Shown: positions 1 through 8,292, numbered from the stretch's first letter. The stretch: 64,000 nucleotides of DNA from Oscillospiraceae bacterium (GCA_015065085.1 SVQW01000008.1:1-64000); one strand, 5' to 3'. Notes: generated from the sequence alone by a model not told the origin. Translations and numbers: made by a program.

Positions 1-293
1 GAAATCTTGATTATCAAAGCATTATATGTTATAATAAATACCAAATGAATTAAAATAGCGTGATGAAAATTTTTCAAAAAAATATGAAAAATTTTTGTTC
101 ACTTACTTGACAAAAGAATACTATCGGGTGCGAGAAAATCCAGTATTCTCGCAGGTTCTAAGGAATTTTGTTCAGAAAAAATGCAGTGAAAAAATCAGGA
201 AAAAGTAGTAGGTCCTATTATTCACTGTTCTCCTGACTTGACAAAATCATATAAAGAGTGTCGGAAAATATAGAATAAAGGAGAGCGTTTGTT
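1..293. other. AT-rich intergenic region, no gene seen
   Basis: No plausible coding frame. A hairpin with arms TGCGAGAA (129-136) and TTCTCGCA (146-153) is visible. TTGACA boxes occur at 107-112 and 238-243 but neither has a good -10 box at the normal distance. The stretch after the second box (AAGAGTGTCGGAAAA) resembles the right end of the ~80-bp repeat found after the next three transcription units. AAAGGAG at 277-283 is the ribosome binding site of the gene starting at 294. Confidence 0.5.
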
Positions 294-902
294 ATGTCAG
301 TAAAAATAATAATAATCATTTTACTAGTTGTTGTTGCAGTATTGATTGTAGGATTAGTTGCAAATAAATTTAAACAAAAGATAAATATATCTGATGATGT
401 TAAAATTGATACATCAATGTTTGAAGCAAAAAGTATTGATGAAATATGGGAAATAGAAGAAAAAGAAAATTTTGTTGTGGAGATGGATAAATACATAGCT
501 GAAAAATGCGAGTACGGAGATAATATGGAAACTTTAAATGGTGAGCAAAAGGTTTTCTATATTACACAATCTCTAGAAATGGAAGTTAACAATGGTGGTT
601 TCGCGCAGTTTTTCTTTAATTCTAGTGGTATGTTTGGAAATGAACTTGTTTCTTCTTTTGAAAAAATAGGAGCGATGAAAACGGCAGAGATTTGCAAAAA
701 AGCTATTAGTATATACGGAGATAAAGTTCCGGCCGACAGAGATGAAAGAGAAGAAATTTTAACTACAGATGATGAAACAGAGGAAGAAAGAATCGAGGCA
801 ATACTCAATGAGTGTGATGATGCGTTCTTCGAATATGAAGATGATTTAGTTGAATTGAATTATCAGTTCATTATTAACCATAAAGAATCATTTTTAAAGT
901 AA
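294..902 (+). CDS. DUF4375 (DMP19-like) domain protein with N-terminal membrane anchor
   Basis: A 202-residue protein. Residues 3-24 form one hydrophobic segment, so the protein is probably membrane-anchored with its soluble part starting near residue 30. Residues ~85-200 match the DUF4375/DMP19 pattern: 'LNGEQKVFYITQSLEMEVNNGGFAQ'-type helix with the typical EVNNGGF...FFFNSSG signature, then an acidic C-terminal half. DMP19-like proteins include a DNA-mimic from Neisseria, but the family is widespread and its role in Firmicutes is unknown; the very acidic tail fits either reading. AAAGGAG lies 10 nt before the ATG. Base composition is AT-richer than in the genes after 3.1 kb, suggesting acquisition. 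Family call is firm, function is not. Confidence 0.75.
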   Translation: MSVKIIIIILLVVVAVLIVGLVANKFKQKINISDDVKIDTSMFEAKSIDEIWEIEEKENFVVEMDKYIAEKCEYGDNMETLNGEQKVFYITQSLEMEVNNGGFAQFFFNSSGMFGNELVSSFEKIGAMKTAEICKKAISIYGDKVPADRDEREEILTTDDETEEERIEAILNECDDAFFEYEDDLVELNYQFIINHKESFLK

Positions 903-910
903 GATAGTTT

Positions 911-991
911 TTTGTTCCTAACTTAATATGAGCTACCATTCAAAAACATGGCATCCAGATTATACAGTCTTTATAGTAAGAGTGTCGAAAA
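911..991 (+). repeat. Cassette-type intergenic repeat, copy 1
   Basis: About 80 bp beginning 8 nt after the stop codon of the DUF4375 gene. Conserved blocks in all three copies: CTAACT-AATA-GA near the left end, then GGCATC-AGATTATACAG, TCTTTATA and TCGAA at the right. It includes a promoter-like pair, TGGCAT region then TATAGT with an ~18-bp spacer. Copies 2 and 3 lie at 2181-2260 and 2888-2968, each just after a stop codon and in the same orientation. Confidence 0.7.
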
Positions 992-1040
992 TTGGCGAAA
1001 AAAGTTAGGATCAAAAAATCGAAAAAGAGAGTATTGGCAG

Positions 1041-1619
1041 ATGGGAATATTAATAGAGTTATTTTTAATATTTGCTAAAATAGGTTTGTTTACTTTTGGC
1101 GGCGGATATGCAATGATTTCGCTGATTGAAAATAATTGTGTAGAAAAAAAGAAGTGGATCACTCACGATGAGATGATGAATATCACAGTAATTGCAGAAT
1201 CTACTCCCGGACCGATTGCAATAAACTGTGCTGCATATGTAGGTTATAAAAAAGCCGGGATAATCGGTGCAATTATCTCAACATTGGGAATTGTACTTCC
1301 GTCATTTGCAGTGATTTATTTAATTTCTATGTTTTTGGATAATTTTTTGGAAATTACGCTTATAGCCAACGCTTTTAAAGGTGTTAAAATAGCAGTAGGT
1401 TTTCTTATTCTTGATGCTGCGATAACAATGATAAAAAAGATGCCAAAAAAAATATTGCCAAAAACTTTTATGGTATGCTCATTTGTAACAATGCTCATTA
1501 TTAATATCTTTTCGCTTGATTTTTCTTCGATAGTCCTGATGCTTATTGCAGGGGTAATAAGCCTTGTAATATTTATGGTTAAAGGAACACCAAAAACAGA
1601 TGGTGGTATGCAAAAATGA
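1041..1619 (+). CDS. Chromate transporter, N-terminal-type half (short ChrA)
   Basis: A 192-residue integral membrane protein with about five or six hydrophobic segments. It opens with FAKIGLFTFGGGYAMISLIE, and carries ESTPGPIAINCAAYVGYK, the two hallmark motifs of the CHR (chromate transporter) family. Short-chain CHR proteins work as pairs of adjacent half-transporters; the next gene is the partner and overlaps by ATGA, implying translational coupling. Family members export chromate or related oxyanions, but many gut homologues have no known substrate. An earlier in-frame ATG at 948 would put the start inside the repeat element and add 31 polar residues with no family match, so 1041 is preferred. 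Confidence 0.88.
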   Translation: MGILIELFLIFAKIGLFTFGGGYAMISLIENNCVEKKKWITHDEMMNITVIAESTPGPIAINCAAYVGYKKAGIIGAIISTLGIVLPSFAVIYLISMFLDNFLEITLIANAFKGVKIAVGFLILDAAITMIKKMPKKILPKTFMVCSFVTMLIINIFSLDFSSIVLMLIAGVISLVIFMVKGTPKTDGGMQK

Positions 1620-2176
1620 TTTATCTTGATTTGTTTTTAGGCTTTTTAAAGGTAGGCTTATTTGCTTTCGGTGGAGCATACGGTGCTATTCCTTTAATCA
1701 GAGATGTGGTTTTGTCTTATGGTTGGTTAAGCGATGAAGCTCTTTCTTATATGATTGCGGTAAGTGAAAGCACACCCGGACCGATTATGGTAAATCTTGC
1801 AACTTATGTAGGAAGTACCGAGGCAGGGTTTCTCGGAGCGTTAGTCGCAACACTTGCCGTTGTTTTGCCATCGTTTATAATAATACTCCTGATAACTGCA
1901 CTGTTAAAAAATGCGTTTAAAAATAAATATGTACAGGCAGTCTTAAGAGGTTTAAAACCCGGTGTAATCGGGATAGTTCTTGCTATGGGTGTATATATGC
2001 TAGTGAAGAATTGCCTGATGGAAGATACATTTAAAATGAATTTGAGGTCAATTGTTATTACTGCAGTTTTAGGGATTGTGGCGGTTTTATACAAATATTT
2101 TTCGAAGAAGAAAATGTCGCCTATAATAATGATTGTCATATCTTCACTGTTGGGTATGCTCGTATATGCTATATGA
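1616..2176 (+). CDS. Chromate transporter, second half (short ChrA)
   Basis: A 186-residue membrane protein, partner of the upstream half-transporter. The start ATG (1616-1618) overlaps the upstream TGA (1617-1619). It repeats the family motifs in the same places: FLKVGLFAFGGAYGAIPLI near the N-terminus and SESTPGPIMVNLATYVG after the second segment, followed by four more hydrophobic stretches. The two halves would form the inverted-topology heterodimer seen in short-chain CHR pairs. The substrate cannot be told from sequence. The gene is followed after 4 nt by repeat copy 2. Confidence 0.88.
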   Translation: MIYLDLFLGFLKVGLFAFGGAYGAIPLIRDVVLSYGWLSDEALSYMIAVSESTPGPIMVNLATYVGSTEAGFLGALVATLAVVLPSFIIILLITALLKNAFKNKYVQAVLRGLKPGVIGIVLAMGVYMLVKNCLMEDTFKMNLRSIVITAVLGIVAVLYKYFSKKKMSPIIMIVISSLLGMLVYAI

Positions 2177-2180
2177 GATT

Positions 2181-2260
2181 TTTGGTTTTAACTAAATACG
2201 AACCTTGCCGAAGAACATTGGCATCTGGATTATACAGTCTTTATATAAAGATCGTCGAAT
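2181..2260 (+). repeat. Cassette-type intergenic repeat, copy 2
   Basis: Same ~80-bp element as 911-991, starting 4 nt after the stop of the second chromate-transporter gene. It keeps TTGGCATCTGGATTATACAG and TCTTTATATAAAGA and the TCGAA right end. TTGGCA and TATATA stand 18 bp apart and could be a promoter for the next gene, which has an AAAGGAG site right behind the repeat. Confidence 0.7.
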
Positions 2261-2285
2261 TTTGCGAAAGGAGAAACATTTGAAT

Positions 2286-2885
2286 ATGTTAGGTATAATT
2301 ATAGTTGCTTTGATTTTCTTTTGTGTATTACTCGTAAATACTTTTTTTGGCAGAGATAAACGTGGCTTCAACAGAAAAGGAATACATAAAAACGGGACAA
2401 GGTTCGATGATTTTGGATACGATATTACAGGATATGATAAAAATGGATATGATAGAAGCGGCTACGATAAGCAAGGGTATAATAAATTAGGGTTTAATAC
2501 AGATGGATATAAAATCGATGGCAGAAATGCCAACGGAAAATATAATAGACTATATGATAAACAAAGTTATATTAAAGATATATATAACAGAGAAGGTTTT
2601 CTGAATCCGAAAATTTATCCTATTGCATTAACTAATCACGCAAGAGAAAGAATTTATGAAAGATATCCCAATGGTGGAAATGTAAATGCTGATAAATTGG
2701 TACGAGAAGCTTATGCCTATGGAAAGAGTTCTTTTCAAGTAATGAAAACTTCTTCAGTATTTCTAAAAGAAATAGAGAGTCGATATGAAAACGGAACAGC
2801 TTTGCTTTATAAGGGATATATATTTATATTTTCAGAAGAAAATGTTTTAATTACAATGTACAAAAATGAAAAAGTAATTGTATAA
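2286..2885 (+). CDS. Membrane-anchored protein with GYDxxG tandem repeats, unknown function
   Basis: A 199-residue protein of unknown function. Residues 2-20 form a membrane segment. Residues ~25-80 are a run of 5-residue units of the form G-Y-D-x-x (GYDITGYDKNGYDRSGYDKQ), ending in GFNTDGY. The C-terminal ~90 residues begin with ALTNHARERIYERYP, a His-Ala-x-x-Arg pattern common in small phage and toxin-like domains, followed by a short beta-rich tail; no catalytic assignment is made. AAAGGAG (2267-2273) is 12 nt from this ATG and 6 nt from an in-frame TTG at 2280, which is an equally plausible start. AT-rich like its neighbours. Confidence 0.7.
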   Translation: MLGIIIVALIFFCVLLVNTFFGRDKRGFNRKGIHKNGTRFDDFGYDITGYDKNGYDRSGYDKQGYNKLGFNTDGYKIDGRNANGKYNRLYDKQSYIKDIYNREGFLNPKIYPIALTNHARERIYERYPNGGNVNADKLVREAYAYGKSSFQVMKTSSVFLKEIESRYENGTALLYKGYIFIFSEENVLITMYKNEKVIV

Positions 2886-2887
2886 TA

Positions 2888-2968
2888 TTTGTCCTAACTA
2901 AATATGAACACTGGATGAAACCCATTGTCATCTAGATTATACAGTCTTTATAGTAAGATTATCGAAAA
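2888..2968 (+). repeat. Cassette-type intergenic repeat, copy 3
   Basis: Third copy of the element, starting 2 nt after the stop codon of the GYDxxG gene. It has the best promoter-like pair of the three, TTGTCA and TATAGT with an 18-bp spacer, inside the conserved block that includes GATTATACAGTC. No intact gene follows within 200 bp; a decayed transporter fragment does. Confidence 0.7.
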
Positions 2969-3028
2969 AATTTAAAACTTTTTACTTTGAGCAAATCCAT
3001 AGATAAGAAAGAAATTGCAGGTGCGAAT

Positions 3029-3108
3029 TTGAATAAAAAATTATCAGCAATATTTTTGCGGTATCATCTGCAGGTTTATATGCAATAAATATTCCGTTTG
3101 GCTTGATA
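3029..3108 (+). pseudogene. Remnant of an EamA/DMT-family transporter (N-terminus only)
   Basis: Reading from a TTG at 3029 gives NKKLSAI; shifting by one base in the T run at about 3052-3056 continues as FFAVSSAGLYAINIPF, which is the usual first membrane helix of EamA (drug/metabolite) transporters. The frame then stops at 3106-3108 and nothing further of the ~300-residue family is present. So this is a truncated, frameshifted leftover. A homopolymer sequencing error could explain the shift but not the loss of the rest. Confidence 0.55.
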
Positions 3109-3170
3109 TAAATTTGTGTTAAAAAAGCGGTTGAAAAATCAAAACTATAAATCGATTCGAGGATATTAAT

Positions 3171-4082
3171 ATGAAAAGAAAAATCGGAATTTCAACATTT
3201 TCCTTGCAAAGCCTTTACGGGAACGAAAATGTGTTTGAAATTGCAAAGAAAGTCGGTGCTGATTGTGTGGATTTTAATTTGCACTCGGATGAGTTTGACT
3301 GCGAGAAACCGGGGTCAATATATAGTAAAACCGATGATGAAATAATTGAATATTTTTCGGGCCTTAAACGAAAAGCGGAGCAGTCGGGAATTGAAATTGC
3401 AATGACTCACGGCAGAATGACAACCTTTAAAAATATACCCGAGTGGGATAACAGGGTAATAAAAAATGCACGTATTGACTGTCTTGCGACAAGTGCTCTG
3501 GGGGCGCCTGTATGCGTTATGCACGGTGTTTCAAATTGTAATTTCCCCAAGGATACGGATCCGGAATTATTGCGTCAGCTTAATTTTGATTTGTTTGTGA
3601 ATATCCTGCCTTTTGCCAGACAGTATGGGGTGAAAATTGCGACGGAAACCCTCGGAGATGCGCCAAATCACGGTTGCTGTTGCCTTTTTGGCTGTACGGA
3701 TGAATTTATAAAAACATATAACAGGATTTGCGAGGAAGGCGGATTCGGGGACTGCTTTGTGACCTGTATGGATACAGGTCATACCAATAAGGCCATGCGT
3801 TTTGATGATAATCCTTCGCCGGGAGATGCAATACGTCGGATCGGAAAAAGCATAAGCGTTTTGCATTTACACGATAATAATGGCTTGACAGACCAGCATA
3901 AAATCCCCCTTACCGGTTCTATCGACTGGAAAGATGTGTTTGACGCGCTTGATGAAATCGGCTATAACGGCGTATATAATATGGAAGTGTCTCTCAACTG
4001 CTTCGGAAAAGGCATCGAAACGGAAACAGCGGAGTATGCCGTGAAGGTTATGAGGAACTTTTTAAATTCAAGATATAAATAA
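3171..4082 (+). CDS. Sugar phosphate isomerase/epimerase-like TIM-barrel protein
   Basis: A 303-residue cytoplasmic protein of the xylose isomerase-like TIM-barrel family (AP endonuclease 2 fold). Family metal-binding positions are visible in order: ETLGDAP at ~160, CMDTGHTNK at ~200, LHLHDNNG at ~230 and NMEVS at ~270. Members isomerise or epimerise sugars, inositols or keto acids with a divalent metal; the substrate is not evident. GAGG stands 8 nt before the ATG. It begins the part of the window with normal composition, and may lead an operon with the exporter gene 57 nt downstream. Confidence 0.85.
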   Translation: MKRKIGISTFSLQSLYGNENVFEIAKKVGADCVDFNLHSDEFDCEKPGSIYSKTDDEIIEYFSGLKRKAEQSGIEIAMTHGRMTTFKNIPEWDNRVIKNARIDCLATSALGAPVCVMHGVSNCNFPKDTDPELLRQLNFDLFVNILPFARQYGVKIATETLGDAPNHGCCCLFGCTDEFIKTYNRICEEGGFGDCFVTCMDTGHTNKAMRFDDNPSPGDAIRRIGKSISVLHLHDNNGLTDQHKIPLTGSIDWKDVFDALDEIGYNGVYNMEVSLNCFGKGIETETAEYAVKVMRNFLNSRYK

Positions 4083-4139
4083 TAACTTAGGCTTTACGGC
4101 ATGACGGTCGAAGGCTGACAGGATAAAATGGAGGAAAAC

Positions 4140-5159
4140 ATGAAAGCATTGAAAAGAACGTTAAAGATAATACCCGGCTTAGCAGTATCTCTGTTAATCG
4201 CTTTGGCGGCGAAAACAATAGAAAGCATTCTGCCGATACATATTGTAGGTGCATCGGTTATTGCATTATTTATGGGAATGATAATTAATCATTTTTGGAG
4301 ACCGGAATGTTTGAAGCCGGGAACAAAGTTTGCTTCAAAGAAAGTGTTGAAATTCGCCATTATCCTTCTTGGCGCTTCTCTGAGCGTCGGGGTTATTCTT
4401 TCTGTGGGAAAATTATCATTGATGGTGATGGTTTTCACCCTGTTGACCTGCTTTGGCGGAGGTTACTTTATAGGCAGGGCTTTGAAGCTGAACTGGAAGC
4501 TTTCAAATCTTATTTCGGCGGGAACGGGTATCTGCGGCGGTTCTGCCATTGCAGCCATTGCGCCCGTCATAGATGCGGAGGATTCGGATATTGCCTATGC
4601 AATGTCGGCAACCTTTTTGTTTGATATGGCAATGATTGTACTGTTCCCGATTATGGGACAAATGCTCGGGCTGAGTGATATGGCATACGGCTTGTGGGCG
4701 GGTACGGCAGTAAATGATACATCAAGCGTAGTTGCCGCGGGATATGCTTTCAGCGAAGGCGCGGGCGATTTTGCCACTATGGTTAAGCTGACAAGGACAT
4801 TAGCCATAATTCCGACGGTTTTGGTGTTTTCTGTTGTAAGTCTGAAGTTAAAGAGAAAAGAAATGGCTGACGCTTCATACAAGAAAGTCAATATTTTAAG
4901 CCTCTTCCCTTGGTTTATTTTGGGATTTTTGGCTTTGGCGGCGGTAAACAGTATGGGGCTGATACCTGCAAATGTTTCATCGGCTGCCAAGGACATAAGT
5001 AAGTTTTTGATGGTTACTGCACTTGCGGCGATAGGCTTGAACACAAGCTTTAAGGATATGAAAAAAGCCGGAATAAATCCAATGATTCACGGATTTATAA
5101 TATCTGTACTTGTGGTTATTGTTGCTATTTTGGTTGAGTGGTGTATGGGATTGGTTTAA
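4140..5159 (+). CDS. YeiH family putative sulfate exporter (UPF0324)
   Basis: A 339-residue membrane protein with about ten hydrophobic segments and the YeiH/UPF0324 signatures: GMIINHFW, FAIILLGASLSVG, SAGTGICGGSAIAAIAPVI and WAGTAVNDTSSVVAAGYAFS. E. coli YeiH is a LysR-controlled membrane protein of the putative sulfate exporter family; no substrate has been proven for most members. An ATG at 4128 is in frame, but GGAGG (4130-4134) overlaps it and sits 5 nt before the ATG at 4140, so 4140 is taken as the start. Flanked closely by same-strand genes, so probably co-transcribed. Confidence 0.88.
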   Translation: MKALKRTLKIIPGLAVSLLIALAAKTIESILPIHIVGASVIALFMGMIINHFWRPECLKPGTKFASKKVLKFAIILLGASLSVGVILSVGKLSLMVMVFTLLTCFGGGYFIGRALKLNWKLSNLISAGTGICGGSAIAAIAPVIDAEDSDIAYAMSATFLFDMAMIVLFPIMGQMLGLSDMAYGLWAGTAVNDTSSVVAAGYAFSEGAGDFATMVKLTRTLAIIPTVLVFSVVSLKLKRKEMADASYKKVNILSLFPWFILGFLALAAVNSMGLIPANVSSAAKDISKFLMVTALAAIGLNTSFKDMKKAGINPMIHGFIISVLVVIVAILVEWCMGLV

Positions 5160-5205
5160 TTATCTGCGTGAAAACAGGTAAGGTATTGAAAAAAGGAGAA
5201 TATAA

Positions 5206-5877
5206 ATGTTAAAAAATATCAAAGGCGCAATATTTGACATGGATGGTACATTGGTCGATTCTTTGATGCTGTGGGATATTTTATGGGAGAAATTCGGAAT
5301 ACGGTTTTTGAACCGTAAAGGCTTTCGTCCTTTGGAAGCGGACGATAAATTTGTCAGAACAAAGACCTTGAAGGACGGTATGGAGCACATTCATTCTGTT
5401 TACAATATAGGAAACAGCGGTGAAGAATTGTTTGAAATCGCCAATCAAATGATGATTGACTTTTATTCAAATGAGGTTGAGTTAAAAAACGGCGCGTCGG
5501 AGCTTCTGGAATATTTTTACGACAAAGGGGTAAAAATGTGCATAGCGTCGGCAACAGATATATCACTTATAAATATGGCGGTTGAACATTTGAAAATCGG
5601 AAAGTATTTTAATGATATCCTTTCCTGCACACAAATCGGAAAGGGCAAAGAGCATCCGGATATATACCTGAAGGCGCTGGAGCTGCTGGGTACTCCCATG
5701 GAAGAAACGTATGTGTTTGAGGATTCACACGTTGCAGTTGATACGGCGGATAAAATCGGAATGAAAACAGTAGGCATTTTCGATAAATATAATTACGGCC
5801 AGGAAGAAATCAGGAAAATTTCAACTGTATATATTGCGCAGGGCGAGACAATGAAAAAGCTCATTGACAATATTTAA
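5206..5877 (+). CDS. HAD family hydrolase, beta-phosphoglucomutase/phosphatase type
   Basis: A 223-residue soluble HAD-superfamily enzyme with an alpha-helical cap (subfamily I). Motif I is FDMDGTLVDS with nucleophile Asp11 and acid/base Asp13; motif II is CIASATD; the motif III lysine is in GKGKEHPDIY; motif IV is VFEDSHVAVDTA. Such proteins dephosphorylate sugar phosphates or interconvert hexose 1- and 6-phosphates. AAAAAGGAG stands 6-8 nt before the ATG. Likely part of a plus-strand operon with the neighbours on each side; substrate unknown. Confidence 0.9.
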   Translation: MLKNIKGAIFDMDGTLVDSLMLWDILWEKFGIRFLNRKGFRPLEADDKFVRTKTLKDGMEHIHSVYNIGNSGEELFEIANQMMIDFYSNEVELKNGASELLEYFYDKGVKMCIASATDISLINMAVEHLKIGKYFNDILSCTQIGKGKEHPDIYLKALELLGTPMEETYVFEDSHVAVDTADKIGMKTVGIFDKYNYGQEEIRKISTVYIAQGETMKKLIDNI

Positions 5878-5930
5878 TATTGAAGCAATGGGAAATATCA
5901 CTGCGCACGGTTCAAAAAGGAGAATTTGAA

Positions 5931-6347
5931 ATGAATAAATGCGAAAAAGCGGTGGAAAACCATAAAAAGGGATATAATTGCGCCCAGGCAGTGGCGTGTG
6001 TGTTTGCGGACGAATTGGGATGCGGCGAAGATGAGCTGTTCAGACTTACGGAAGCCTTTGGCGGCGGCATGGGCGGTACCCAGGGGATATGCGGTGCCGT
6101 GAGTGCCATGGTGCTTGCGGCGGGAAAAATGAAAAGCTTCGGAACGGAAAAACTGCCCGAAACCAACAAAAAAGCGAGCTACCAAGCCGCACGCGGGCTT
6201 ATGGAAAGCTTTGCTCAAAAAGTAGGCTCGGCTTTGTGCAGTGAAATAAAGGGGAATCGGCTTTGCACATGCGACGGATGCATAGAGCAGGCAGTTAAGA
6301 TATTGGAAGAGTTTATTGAAAAAACAAAGGCGGATGTGAAACCTTAG
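5931..6347 (+). CDS. C_GCAxxG_C_C family redox-type protein
   Basis: A 138-residue cysteine-rich protein of the C_GCAxxG_C_C family (Pfam 'Putative redox-active protein'). Visible motifs are GYNCAQAV, the glycine run EAFGGGMGGTQGICGAVSAM, and a C-terminal CTCDGCIEQA. Members often sit beside transporters or oxidoreductases and are thought to bind metal or a redox cofactor; no activity has been assigned. The start at 5931 has AAAAAGGAG 6 nt upstream; an earlier ATG at 5880 lies directly behind the HAD stop and adds residues that do not match the family. Confidence 0.87.
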   Translation: MNKCEKAVENHKKGYNCAQAVACVFADELGCGEDELFRLTEAFGGGMGGTQGICGAVSAMVLAAGKMKSFGTEKLPETNKKASYQAARGLMESFAQKVGSALCSEIKGNRLCTCDGCIEQAVKILEEFIEKTKADVKP

Positions 6348-6491
6348 GGATTTGGTATTATTCCAAAAGCTGGCGGCGGTATTAAAATATGTCAGTCCGA
6401 AAAAATGATACCAAAGAAGTAATCATGCAAAAGGTGCACAGCTTGTTATGGGAACATAAATTACATTTGATACATAAAGGAGATGCAGATT

Positions 6492-7589
6492 ATGAGAAAG
6501 GTTGAGTTCCTGGGTAAAATGCCCGACCCGTTCAAAAAAGCGGACGGCACAAGAATGACGCCTGCAGAGTGGCAGGAAAAAAGAGATGAGATCCGCAATA
6601 TGGTGGTGGATTTTGAATATGGCGGTATGCCGCCAAGACCCGAATATGTGGATTTTGAGCGCATAAACAAGGGAACACCCTGCGCCACGGCTACATATTA
6701 CAGAGTAAAAGCCGGAAAAAATGAAAAAGAATACGTCACATTTTATCTCGGCATAATGAGAAATAAGTCGGAGGAAGTGAAATATCCTGTTCTTCTGACG
6801 GGCGACGGATGTTATGATAATCTGGAAAGCGACACCATAAAGGAAGCTATTGGCAGAGGATATGTCGTGGCTAGATTTAACCGTCTCGAGCTTGCCAACG
6901 ACACCAACGAAAGAAAGGGTCCGCTGTTTGACCTGTACAGCGAGTACCCCGAATTTACTGCTATTTCCGCCTGGGCGTGGGGATATACCGTTTGCATGGA
7001 TGTGTTTGAAAAGCTTCCCTACACCGATGAGACCGAGGTTGGCATCACCGGACATTCCAGGGGCGGAAAGACGGTTATGCTTGCCGCTACGGTGGATGAG
7101 CGTATAAAATACGTGTGCCCCAACAACAGCGGATGCCACGGCGCGGTTTCCCACAGATGCTATGTGACCGACCAGGGCGAAATTAAAAGACCGTCCGAAA
7201 GAATTTCAGATATGATAAAAAATCTGCCCACCTGGATGGGACCCAAGCTGTGGGACTATGCGGATAATGAGGACAAGCTGCCTTACGATATGCACTACTT
7301 CGGCGCTCTCATTGCTCCCAGATACTACTTGCAGTGCGAGGGTATGCAGGACTACTGGATAAATCCCATCGGTGCATGGCAGAATTTCAGCGCGGTGAAG
7401 GAGTGCTATAAATATCTGGGCTGTGAGGGCAATGCGGGCGCATGGTTCCGACCCGGTCAGCATCGTCATAAGCTGCCCGATTTTACGGAATTTATGAATT
7501 TCATGGACAGAGCCAGAAAGGGTCTGCCTCTTGCGGAGCATCTCAGCATAAATCCCTATCCTGATATCGAAAAGAATTTTGAATGGTAA
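6492..7589 (+). CDS. CE15-like (glucuronoyl esterase-type) alpha/beta hydrolase
   Basis: A 365-residue alpha/beta hydrolase without signal peptide, so probably cytoplasmic. The nucleophile elbow is GITGHSRGGK with Ser189; the Arg after the Ser and Lys after GG are the pattern of family CE15 and related acetylxylan esterases. Other conserved stretches are NNSGCHGAVSHR, YYLQCEGMQDYWINP and RPGQHRHKLPDF, the last with candidate catalytic His residues. Such enzymes split ester links on plant or host glycans. The ATG at 6492 is 9 nt from AAAGGAG; an ATG at 6483 touches it and is unlikely. A terminator follows at 7628. Confidence 0.82.
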   Translation: MRKVEFLGKMPDPFKKADGTRMTPAEWQEKRDEIRNMVVDFEYGGMPPRPEYVDFERINKGTPCATATYYRVKAGKNEKEYVTFYLGIMRNKSEEVKYPVLLTGDGCYDNLESDTIKEAIGRGYVVARFNRLELANDTNERKGPLFDLYSEYPEFTAISAWAWGYTVCMDVFEKLPYTDETEVGITGHSRGGKTVMLAATVDERIKYVCPNNSGCHGAVSHRCYVTDQGEIKRPSERISDMIKNLPTWMGPKLWDYADNEDKLPYDMHYFGALIAPRYYLQCEGMQDYWINPIGAWQNFSAVKECYKYLGCEGNAGAWFRPGQHRHKLPDFTEFMNFMDRARKGLPLAEHLSINPYPDIEKNFEW

Positions 7590-7627
7590 ATGAGGCGCTG
7601 AGGCAAAAGGTCAAGGGCAATTACAAT

Positions 7628-7664
7628 AAAAAAATGCGTTGCGGTATTCCGCAGCGCATTTTTT
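7628..7664. terminator. Bidirectional rho-independent terminator
   Basis: Hairpin AAAAATGCG-t-TGCGG / CCGCA-g-CGCATTTTTT with a TATT loop, A-rich on the left and T-rich on the right. It lies between the convergent CE15-like esterase gene and sdpI-like gene and can serve both. Confidence 0.85.
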
Positions 7665-7677
7665 ATGGGTATAAGGT

Positions 7678-8292
7678 TTATTTTTTTCGTATTACCGCAA
7701 TGGAGTAAATGACGGTAAGCAAAATGTACGGAATTAATAAAATAAGTGCAATGACCGAAAAAATCGGTGGAAAAAAGATGGTTATGAGGAACAAAATGCC
7801 CATTATTACCATTGAAAATCCCATAAACCGATTGATTTTGCGCGCCTTTTGGGTATCGATATTGTAATTCTTTACGTAGTCCAGCTTAGGCATATAGTTG
7901 CCCAGTACAATAAATATGACACTGACTATGGTAACGGCGCATTTTCTTATGTCAATATCATGTCCCAGCCCGTAGCCCAGCGTGATAGTCTGCAAAAATA
8001 CGAACATTACGGGAATTATCCATTTTGCTGCCGCTTCAAATTTTTTCCGACTGCCGTGTTTTTGGGCGTTAAGGTCGGTAACAATACAGCAAAAGGTCTG
8101 CATAAGCGCCATTAAAACGGGCAGTCCGAACACCACAAAGCCCTTTGAAGCAAAATTGTCGGGATTGTTGTTGATGTCAAAGTGTATTGCCATGGTGTCG
8201 GGAAGATTTTCCCACAGCGAAAGCCCCAAAAAAACGGGCAAAAGGCAGATAACGGCAGTTATAATAAGAATTTTCCATTTTACAAATTTCAT
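7678..8292 (-). CDS. SdpI/DUF1648 family membrane protein
   Basis: A 204-residue membrane protein with six hydrophobic segments. The N-terminal half has the DUF1648 pattern LPDTMAIHFDINNNPDNFASK, and the C-terminal half fits the SdpI family (IFIVLGNYMPKLDYVKNYNIDTQKARKINRFMG in pieces). In Bacillus subtilis SdpI gives immunity to the SdpC toxin and titrates its repressor SdpR at the membrane; no sdpABC genes are present here, so a general envelope-stress role is more likely. The start overlaps the stop of the upstream regulator gene (8289-8292), showing coupling. Confidence 0.88.
   Translation of the reverse strand: MKFVKWKILIITAVICLLPVFLGLSLWENLPDTMAIHFDINNNPDNFASKGFVVFGLPVLMALMQTFCCIVTDLNAQKHGSRKKFEAAAKWIIPVMFVFLQTITLGYGLGHDIDIRKCAVTIVSVIFIVLGNYMPKLDYVKNYNIDTQKARKINRFMGFSMVIMGILFLITIFFPPIFSVIALILLIPYILLTVIYSIAVIRKK

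Noticed and set aside
911..2968. The ~80-bp repeats as integron attC sites
   Set aside because: YCTAAC-like words occur at the left end and one copy has GTTAGG downstream, but the paired R and L boxes do not fold into the required hairpin in all copies and no integrase is visible.
5880..5930. Earlier start for the C_GCAxxG_C_C protein
   Set aside because: The extra 17 residues lie over the proper ribosome binding site and do not match the family.
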